From an uncultured bacterium (GTDB taxonomy: Bacteria; Verrucomicrobiota; Kiritimatiellia; RFP12; UBA1067), in contig CACZAK010000255.1 in assembly GCA_902779075.1 (NCBI GenBank), positions 1 through 6,221 on the forward strand: a stretch of DNA of 6,221 bases, written 5' to 3'. The notes beneath the pieces were generated by a model that saw nothing but the letters and a program-made list of their open reading frames with translations, did no database searches and was not told the DNA's origin. Positions 1 to 5,400 of the stretch are shown piece by piece. The stretch's first letter is position 1; the number at the start of each line of letters is the position of its first letter. Position numbers and translations under genes: made by a program.

Positions 1-13
1 AAAGCTTCAACTT

Positions 14-30
14 CCAAAATCCAAAATCCA
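14..30. repeat. Short tandem repeat CCAAAAT x2
   Basis: The 7-base unit CCAAAAT occurs twice in tandem and is followed by CCA. It lies in AT-richer sequence at the left edge of the window. No function can be assigned; it is too short to be more than a low-complexity tract. Confidence 0.4.
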
Positions 31-110
31 TGCTTGTTTTGGGCAGGGGAATGTGCTATCATTACCACCAATGACACGCCTTGAATGGCAGATTCCGCGC
101 GGCGGGAAGG

Positions 111-132
111 CGGAAGGGCGCACGCTCTTCCG
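111..132. repeat. Strong hairpin in the leader of the FISUMP gene
   Basis: CGGAAGGGC (111-119) and GCTCTTCCG (124-132) pair over 9 positions, one of them a G-U wobble, around a GCAC loop. No T-run follows, so it is not a typical intrinsic terminator. It lies 100 bases before the start of the FISUMP gene. It could be a leader-RNA structure, the end of an upstream transcript, or another dispersed palindrome. Confidence 0.5.
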
Positions 133-153
133 AAAGGATGGTATTGCATTCTG

Positions 154-173
154 CCCCACCCCACCACCCCACC
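154..173. other. C-rich tract (G-rich on the minus strand)
   Basis: A 20-base stretch made only of C and A contains three CCCC runs and two CC runs separated by single A residues. On the minus strand this gives closely spaced GGGG/GG runs that could form a two-tetrad G-quadruplex. It lies about 60 bases upstream of the FISUMP gene start. Function is unknown. Confidence 0.35.
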
Positions 174-219
174 GGCAAACCTTAATCTTAACAACAGCTA
201 AACAACAGCCACTTTTAAA

Positions 220-225
220 GAGGAG
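220..225 (+). promoter_or_regulatory. Ribosome binding site of the FISUMP gene
   Basis: GAGGAG ends six bases before the ATG at 232. It is a good Shine-Dalgarno match at normal spacing and fixes this start. Confidence 0.8.
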
Positions 226-231
226 ATACAG

Positions 232-1245
232 ATGAACATCAAGAAACTAATAACAGCTGGAATCATGGCCCTTGCGGCGCTTGCCACATTCGCCGAGCCG
301 ACAGTCACGGACGTGGTTGCCAAGCAGCGGTATCCGTGGAACGGGCTGGTGGACATCACCTGTAAGGTGACGGGAATCAGCGGGACGGACCAATGGAAGT
401 TCTCCGTGGCGGCGGTGATGCCAGATACGGGGAACGCTCGAAAGGTTTCGCAATTCTGGGTCGTGAAGAACGGTGTGAATTCGACAGACAAGAAAGTGCA
501 AGCCAACGGCTCCTACAAGTTGCTATGGGACGCAAAGGCAGAACTCGGACAGGTGGCCTACGACAACATGGTCATGCGTGTTACGGTCGTCGAATTTCAC
601 GACATGGTCCAGCTTTGGAAAGGCGGCCCGTACTGGGCAACTACCAATATCGGCGCGGCAAAACCCGAAGATTACGGCTACTACTTCTGGTGGGGCGACA
701 CCGTGGGCTACAAGCGCGAGGGTGATGCGTGGGTGGCGAGCGACGGCTCTTCGGCGAATTTCTCGTTTAGTAGGAGCAACACGCCCACATATTATAAGAG
801 TATTACCATGCTGCAAAGCCAAGGTTGGATCGTATCTAAAGACGGTACTTACGTCCTTGTGCCTGGACATGACGCGGCGCACGTCCATTGGGGCGGCGAA
901 TGGCGCATGCCGACGGAACAGGAACTGAGTGACCTCGTCAACAAATGCGGCTGGACATGGACAAGGCAGAACGGTGTGAGAGGTTATATTGTTAGCGGCC
1001 GAGGGGATTACGCCTCCGCGAGCATCTTCCTCCCCTGTGTCGGTGACGGCTACGGGGTCTCGCTCCGCGATGCCGGTTCGCTCGGCCGCTACTGGTCGTC
1101 CGTTCCGGGCTCGGCCGACGTCTACGACTACGCGTGGCTCCTCAGCTTCAGTTCGGACTACCACAACGCGATCGGCCTCACCAACTACAACGACTGCCGC
1201 AGCTACGGGCGGTCCGTTCGCCCTGTCCAAGGGTTCACCAACTAG
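232..1245 (+). CDS. Secreted FISUMP-domain protein, DGR variable (target) protein
   Basis: A 337-residue protein with a clear signal peptide: K4-K5, a hydrophobic run at 6-20, and likely cleavage after A21 (ATFA|EP). Residues ~23-120 look like an Ig-like beta domain of the kind found before FISUMP modules. Residues ~124-333 match the FISUMP (Fibrobacter succinogenes major paralogous) pattern: WATTNIGAAKPEDYGYYFWW near 135-154, WGGEWRMPT at 220-228, GRYWSS at 285-290 and GRSVRPV at 326-332. This fold is related to the C-type-lectin/formylglycine-enzyme-like scaffold used by DGR target proteins. The variable segment (residues 293-325) carries NNC codons as expected after adenine mutagenesis. 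The protein is probably exported and binds a ligand through its variable face; the ligand is unknown. The start is set by a good ribosome binding site. Downstream lies a DGR accessory/RT remnant, which supports the target role. The frame is intact, so the gene may still be expressed. Confidence 0.88.
   Translation: MNIKKLITAGIMALAALATFAEPTVTDVVAKQRYPWNGLVDITCKVTGISGTDQWKFSVAAVMPDTGNARKVSQFWVVKNGVNSTDKKVQANGSYKLLWDAKAELGQVAYDNMVMRVTVVEFHDMVQLWKGGPYWATTNIGAAKPEDYGYYFWWGDTVGYKREGDAWVASDGSSANFSFSRSNTPTYYKSITMLQSQGWIVSKDGTYVLVPGHDAAHVHWGGEWRMPTEQELSDLVNKCGWTWTRQNGVRGYIVSGRGDYASASIFLPCVGDGYGVSLRDAGSLGRYWSSVPGSADVYDYAWLLSFSSDYHNAIGLTNYNDCRSYGRSVRPVQGFTN
1108..1206 (+). other. Candidate DGR variable region (VR)
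   Basis: Codons 293-325 are dominated by NNC codons. The last twelve (314-325, positions 1171-1206) are all NNC and encode I G L T N Y N D C R S Y. AAC codons in a template repeat mutated at adenines yield exactly such codons, and three AAC codons remain at 312, 318 and 320. The sequence right after it (1207-1239) is almost free of A and encodes the conserved GRSVRPV motif. That placement fits the GC-rich initiation-of-mutagenic-homing end of a VR. The left boundary is a guess, because no template repeat is visible in the window to align against. Confidence 0.7.
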
Positions 1246-1262
1246 CGAACGAAGCGCGCGCA

Positions 1263-1280
1263 TTCAATTCTTCAATTCTT
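1263..1280. repeat. Tandem octamer TTCAATTC x2 after the target gene
   Basis: TTCAATTC occurs twice back to back, followed by TT, starting 17 bases after the FISUMP stop codon. It is AT-rich against a GC-rich background. No function can be assigned; replication slippage is the simplest explanation. Confidence 0.45.
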
Positions 1281-1306
1281 ATGACAAGTGAAAGGACATC
1301 TGTATA

Positions 1307-1366
1307 ACCGGTAGGGTCACGCGTCCCGCGTGACCGCAGATGCGCGGGGCGCGCGTCCCAGCCGTG
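1307..1366. repeat. REP-like element of two opposed hairpins (BIME-like)
   Basis: ACCGGTAG at 1307-1314 is followed by a perfect 9-bp hairpin: GGTCACGCG at 1315-1323, loop TCC, CGCGTGACC at 1327-1335. A second hairpin follows: 1339-1346 with 1350-1357, 8 pairs including one wobble, loop GGG, tail CCAGCCGT. Read on the minus strand the first hairpin has the form stem, GGA loop, stem, CTACCGGT. That matches the module at 2392-2420 in layout and tail but not in stem sequence. The two hairpins point in opposite directions, as in bacterial interspersed mosaic elements. It fills most of the gap between the target gene and the accessory/RT remnant. Confidence 0.65.
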
Positions 1367-1370
1367 AAAT

Positions 1371-2432
1371 GTGAATATGGCATCGCTTGAGAACAGCTTG
1401 AAATACGAAGCCGAGGTGGAGTCAGGGAAAATACGGCTCATCACGTCGGGCGAGTTCGTACGCGCCTACAACCACAGCGAGTGGCTGTTCTACTGTTGCA
1501 TCTCAAAATACAAGGTAATTCGGAAATACTCTAAGGCGCAGCAGAAGGATGTGTATTTTCTGGGGTTTCCTGTCAGCAAACTGCTTGAATTGATCAACGG
1601 GCGGTTTTGTGAAAAGACGGAATTCGGGTATGACATCGTTCTGAAACCGGAGGAGGTTCCCGCAGAAGAAGTCTACGAGGCGTGGACGAAGGAGGTGCCG
1701 GTGGAGGCGGCGTCGCGTGCGGACGCGAGCGCGACGCCGCTGAGCGGGAAAGAGTTGGAGGACTTTTACGGCAACGCGGGATGCGTGACACTACCGGCGG
1801 TCGCGGGGCGACCGACCCGAATGGTAGGGTCGCCGTTCCATCGGCGAATGTTGCGGACGGCGGTGGAACGCCATCCCTACCAGCTGGGCGAAACTGGAGG
1901 GCCGCGTGTGAGGAAGTTTCTGCGAGATGAGCTTGAGCTTGAACTGAATAAGGACAAGGTGCGCGTGGTTGACGCATACAAAGGAGTGGAATTCCTCGGC
2001 GCGTTCATCAAGCCATACCGCACGTATCCGGTGACGAGGACATTGCGCAGGATGCGCGGACGCCTTAAGTCGCTCGACTGGTCGGAGCGTCCGAAACGGA
2101 TACAGGCGAGGGTGAACAGCATGTTGGGCGTCCTCTCGCATTACGATTGCTGGCAAGTGCGCAAGGTTCTGGCCTGGGAATGGCGTTTGCGCAAGTTCGG
2201 GGAAGTGACGGATGATTGCCTTAGATTCTACCCCGACATGCTGAAGTTTATGGCAGGATCGCGCCGACGCGATGGCCGTTGTGGATTCGGGACGCATTTC
2301 TCGGGGAAGCGGCGTTCTCGCCGTTTCTTCCAATTGACGAGTCAATGCTGGAAGCGACAAGAGAGTCGCTTCCCTGAGGGGGGAATGACGCGGACGGCGC
2401 GGGGCGCCGTCCCTACCGGTGTAACGATTTGA
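1371..2432 (+). CDS. Composite ORF: DGR accessory-like protein fused to a truncated DGR reverse transcriptase
   Basis: A 353-codon frame that is probably not a native gene. Residues ~3-112 form a compact domain (GKIRLITSGEFVRAYNHSEW near 19-38, then DVYFLGFPVSKLLELI). It resembles small accessory proteins beside DGR reverse transcriptases, and loosely the MutS domain-I-like type, though that match is weak. Residues ~113-124 are encoded by an inverted repeat and ~141-171 by REP-like palindromes. Residues ~180-295 match the C-terminal part of DGR reverse transcriptases, including YKGVEFLGAFIKPYRTY at 203-219. RT motifs upstream of this, including the catalytic YxDD box, are missing, so the product cannot polymerise. 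Residues ~296-353 are Arg/Gly-rich and come largely from hairpin DNA. The start may be GTG 1371 or ATG 1377; neither has a convincing ribosome binding site. It may be a pseudogene or a novel chimera retaining only the accessory domain. Confidence 0.6.
   Translation: MNMASLENSLKYEAEVESGKIRLITSGEFVRAYNHSEWLFYCCISKYKVIRKYSKAQQKDVYFLGFPVSKLLELINGRFCEKTEFGYDIVLKPEEVPAEEVYEAWTKEVPVEAASRADASATPLSGKELEDFYGNAGCVTLPAVAGRPTRMVGSPFHRRMLRTAVERHPYQLGETGGPRVRKFLRDELELELNKDKVRVVDAYKGVEFLGAFIKPYRTYPVTRTLRRMRGRLKSLDWSERPKRIQARVNSMLGVLSHYDCWQVRKVLAWEWRLRKFGEVTDDCLRFYPDMLKFMAGSRRRDGRCGFGTHFSGKRRSRRFFQLTSQCWKRQESRFPEGGMTRTARGAVPTGVTI
1707..1740. repeat. Perfect 11-bp inverted repeat inside the composite ORF
   Basis: GCGGCGTCGCG (1707-1717) is the exact reverse complement of CGCGACGCCGC (1730-1740), with a 12-base loop between them. 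It encodes the low-complexity AASRADASATPL stretch after the accessory-like domain. Its GC-rich, palindromic character matches the nearby REP-like modules, so it may mark the original end of the accessory gene or an inserted palindrome. Confidence 0.6.
1793..1881. repeat. REP-like palindrome pair at the deletion junction
   Basis: Two palindromes lie side by side. CGGTCGC (1798-1804) and GCGACCG (1808-1814) form a perfect 7-bp stem with a GGG loop, preceded by TACCGG. Then 1823-1843 and 1861-1881 form a 21-base imperfect inverted repeat (17 of 21 complementary, one more a wobble) that begins GGTAGGG and ends CCCTACC. They share the GGG loop and TACC/GGTA ends with the elements at 1307-1366 and 2392-2420. 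The block sits exactly where the template repeat and the 5' two-thirds of the reverse transcriptase should be. It reads through in frame as part of the composite ORF. Confidence 0.65.
1908..2255 (+). pseudogene. DGR reverse transcriptase remnant, C-terminal part only
   Basis: This segment encodes VRKFLRDELELELNKDKVRV, then YKGVEFLGAFIKPYRTY, then a basic helical stretch (RTLRRMRGRLKSLDW, RIQARVNSMLGVLSHYDCWQ) ending near YPDMLKFM. In complete DGR reverse transcriptases this block follows the catalytic YxDD palm motif, with the KG-EFLG-KP motif and the thumb after it. About 116 residues remain of a protein that normally has roughly 300-400. The fingers and catalytic palm are absent and there is no room for them between 1371 and 1908. 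The remnant is fused in frame to REP-derived codons and the upstream accessory domain. It is almost certainly inactive as a polymerase. Identification as DGR-type rests on the motif and on the target gene two features upstream. Confidence 0.75.
2303..2373. repeat. Cluster of three consecutive hairpins at the 3' end of the composite ORF
   Basis: Three stems lie end to end: 2307-2314 with 2319-2326 (8 pairs, one wobble, TTCT loop); ATTGAC 2333-2338 with GTCAAT 2341-2346 (loop GA); and GGAAGCGAC 2350-2358 with GTCGCTTCC 2365-2373 (perfect 9 bp, 6-base loop). CCA 2330-2332 and TGG 2349-2351 could extend the middle stem across a two-base bulge. No T-run follows any of them, so an ordinary intrinsic terminator is not supported. 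They may be dispersed repeats or a structured RNA. Confidence 0.5.
2392..2420. repeat. REP-like hairpin module with CTACCGGT tail
   Basis: GGACGGCGC (2392-2400) and GCGCCGTCC (2404-2412) form a perfect 9-bp stem around a GGG loop, followed directly by CTACCGGT (2413-2420). This is the clearest copy of the module and is the inverted partner of the copy at 1307-1335. It ends 36 bases before the start of the BspA-like gene and might also act on its transcription or message stability. Confidence 0.7.
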
Positions 2433-2444
2433 ATGAAAATGAGT

Positions 2445-2449
2445 GGAGG
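2445..2449 (+). promoter_or_regulatory. Ribosome binding site of the BspA-like gene
   Basis: GGAGG ends six bases before ATG 2456. It is a strong Shine-Dalgarno at normal spacing and supports this start over any other in the frame. Confidence 0.8.
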
Positions 2450-2455
2450 TACAAA

Positions 2456-5400
2456 ATGAAACTGATAAAGTCAATAATCGCGATGGCGGCGGCGTTGGAC
2501 GCAACGATTGGGTATGCGGGCGAATCCGCGCCATTTCGGCTGGACACGATGGAGGGAACTCGTGTCGCGAGGGTAGAAGAGGTAATTACCTATTCAACAG
2601 AGTGGGACAATGCCGGGAAAGTGATCGTTGCCGTAGATGGCGTGACGTTAAAAGAAGCAGATGCTCCCGTGTCAGGCGATGTTATTTGGAATGCTGGATT
2701 CGCAGGCAAGGGCAATCACACGCTCACATACACGACCTACAAGAATGGCGTTGCTGACAAAGTGGAGACAGTAACCTACAAGGTGACGATGGTGTCCGTC
2801 ACGTTTGATGCTTATGGCGGTTCTTTGGAGTCTGTAACTCCTACCAAGGTCGTGGAAGCGGACTCGGCTATCGGTACACTTCCAACTCCTACAAGGACGG
2901 GCTACACGTTTGCGGGATGGTGGACGTCCGCGAGCGGTGGTACGCAGATATCCGCATCAACGACCGTGTCCGGTAACGTGACGTACTATGCGCACTGGAC
3001 GATTAACCAGTACACGGTGACGTTTGAAGGGAATGGCGGCGCGCTCGGTGATCGCGCCCTACCAAGGATCGTGAATACGCAGAATTATGGTTCGACGATT
3101 GCTGCGCCGACGGTTACGAGGGAATGGTGTACTTTCGCGGGCTGGTCGCCTGCCGTGGCGGCGACGGTTCCGGCGAATAACGTGACGTACACGGCGCAAT
3201 GGGCGCGGTGGGGCGACTCGATTTCCGCTTCCAAGATGGGCGGGAAGACCATGAGGCAGCTGTATCCGAGCGATTACGCGCACATGACAACGATGATATT
3301 GGAAGAGGGGATCACGGAACTGCCTGTGGGATTTTTCGACGGGTGCGGCAACGTGGAATTCGTGACGTGGCCTTCGACGCTCCTGGAGTTCGGGATCGAC
3401 GACCTGCCGCCAAAAATAAGAGCTGCGGTGGAAGGTAAGTATGCCCAGAACGGTTTCTTGATCTACAACAACTGGATACTGGACTACCAGAACCGCAATG
3501 TGTCGGTGGTGACGATCCCGAATGGCATTGTCGGCATCGGGCGCGGTGCGTTCGCCGAGATGTATGATCTTGAGAAGGTGAATATGCCGGAGTCGCTCAG
3601 GTGCATCGCGAAGGGGGCGTTCGAGGGATGCACGTGGATTCAGGAGTTCCAGTTCATGTCGGGTCTGCGCTATGTTGGGGCCGAGGCGTTCAGGGACTGC
3701 TCGTCCCTGCTCAAGGCGACGTTCGCCGACGGCGTGAGGTCCATCGGCATAAGCGCATTCACGAACTGCTGGCAGATGCAGTCGGTGCGCCTGCCGTACA
3801 CGGTGACGAACGTCGGCGACAATGCGTTCTCCGGCTGTGGCGCGATCCGCGGCGTGACGGTTCCTACGCATGTCAAGACCATGAAGGAGCTTTTCCCGCA
3901 ATCCTACGCGAAAATCGAGACGGCCGAGGTCGCCGAGGGCGAGAAGACCGTGATGGCCGAAATGTTCAAAGGGTGCGTGAAGCTCAGGGGCGGCGCCACG
4001 CAGACGGACATGTCCATGATCCCGAACACGGTGACGAACATCGGCGCGATGGCGTTCCAGGGCTGCACGTCGCTTACGGCGTTCGTGGTGCCGGACAGCG
4101 TGACCGGGATGGGCACAAACGTGTTCGAAGGCTGCTCCGCCCTCTGGAACATGACGCTTTCGCGGAAACTGACGAAGATTCCCGACCGCACATTCAGCGG
4201 ATGCACGAGGCTGGAGACGATGGTCGTGCCGGAAAAGGTGAACTACCTCGGCGAGCAGTTCTTCAGCGGAACCTCCGGAGAGAACGCCCTATACTATCTG
4301 TGTACCAACGCGCCGTCCTACCATGAAGACGCCTACAAGGCGATCTCAGGGGGCATGACCACTTACGTGCTCCAGAATTCGCGCAGTTGGGACGGGCGCC
4401 AGGGATCGCGCGTGCTGCCCCAGACATGGAACGGCTATCCAATCACCTACTGGGCCCCCAACCGCTTCGACGTCACCTTCGACGCGAACGGCGGTCGTTT
4501 CGACTCGTCGGGCGGTTCCACGTGGAGCGAGCAGCAGATCACGGACACCACGTACGCCCTGCCGTCCACGGAGCCGGTGCGTTCGGGCTGGGCGTTCGAG
4601 GGCTGGTGGACGGAGCAGACCGGCGGCGCTGAGGTGCGCTACACGACGCTCGTGACCGCCACGCGGACGCATACGCTATACGCCCACTGGCGTTCGCTTG
4701 GGAACAAGATGACGGTGACGTTCAACCCGAACGGCGGCACGGTGGTCTTGCCGGACAAGCAGGACTACGTGCCGGGGCAGACGTTCGGGCAGTTCCCCGT
4801 GCCGACGCGGCGCGGCTACACGTTCCAGGGCTGGTGGACGGAGTCCGCCGGCGGCGTCCGCATGACCGAGGCGACCGAGGTCCCTGCGGCGGACATGGAG
4901 CTGTTCGCGCACTGGGAGCCGATCACGTACTACGTGCGGTTCCACGCGAACGGCGGCACGGGTTCGATGGATGACCAGGCGTTCGTCTTTGACATGCGGC
5001 AGGCACTGGCCACGCACAAGTTCACGCGGACCGGCTTCGCGTTCACCGGGTGGGCCACGACGCCGAGCGGACAGGTTCGCTACGCCGAGAACGCCAGCGT
5101 GGTGAACCTGGAGGAGGTGCAGGACCGTATCGTGGACCTCTACGCTGTGTGGTCGGGAGTGGGCTATTCCATCCGCTTCGACTCCAACGGCGGCACGGGC
5201 ATCATGGAAAACCAGACCATCGCCGTCGGCGAGACGCAGAACCTGTGGCCGTGCGCATTCAGGCGGGCGGGCTACACGTTCGCGGGATGGGCGCTCTCGC
5301 CCACGGAAGCCGAGGCGCAGAACGTGGCGTATCTCGACGGCGCGGCGGTGAGGAATCTCTCAACCGCTAATGGCGCGACCGTGCCGCTCTACGCGGTGTG

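Noticed and set aside
1..231. Sigma-70 promoter for the FISUMP gene
   Set aside because: No -35/-10 pair at proper spacing could be picked out with any confidence. TTGAAT near 81 has no credible -10 partner.
53..235. 60-codon open frame before the FISUMP gene, overlapping its ATG by four bases
   Set aside because: It has no ribosome binding site, spans the 111-132 hairpin and the C-rich tract, and its product is low-complexity with no recognisable domain.
523..1263. 246-codon minus-strand frame opposite the FISUMP gene
   Set aside because: It is the antisense shadow of a well-supported gene, with Arg/Val/Ala-rich composition typical of GC-rich reverse frames and no start signal.
1315..1357. 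Intrinsic terminator for the FISUMP gene
   Set aside because: The stems are strong but no T-run follows in either direction. The shared loop and tail with other modules fit a REP-like element better.
1246..1370. Template repeat between target and accessory gene
   Set aside because: This gap is only 125 bases and filled mostly by the REP-like hairpins. I found no stretch resembling the VR or its A-free flank, here or elsewhere in the window by eye.
2433..2459. Tiny ORF MKMSGGTK whose stop overlaps the ATG of the BspA-like gene (ATGA)
   Set aside because: Eight codons with no ribosome binding site of its own. The overlap follows simply from the GGAGG-containing leader, and nothing indicates translation.
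1791..2534. 247-codon minus-strand frame opposite the RT remnant
   Set aside because: The plus strand carries recognisable RT motifs here. The minus frame also crosses the REP modules and the start of the next gene, so it is a shadow.
3059..3901. 280-codon minus-strand frame opposite the BspA-like gene
   Set aside because: It is rich in His and Arg, as expected from the complement of the repeat-coding strand. The plus strand encodes clear LRR and Listeria-Bacteroides repeats over the same bases.
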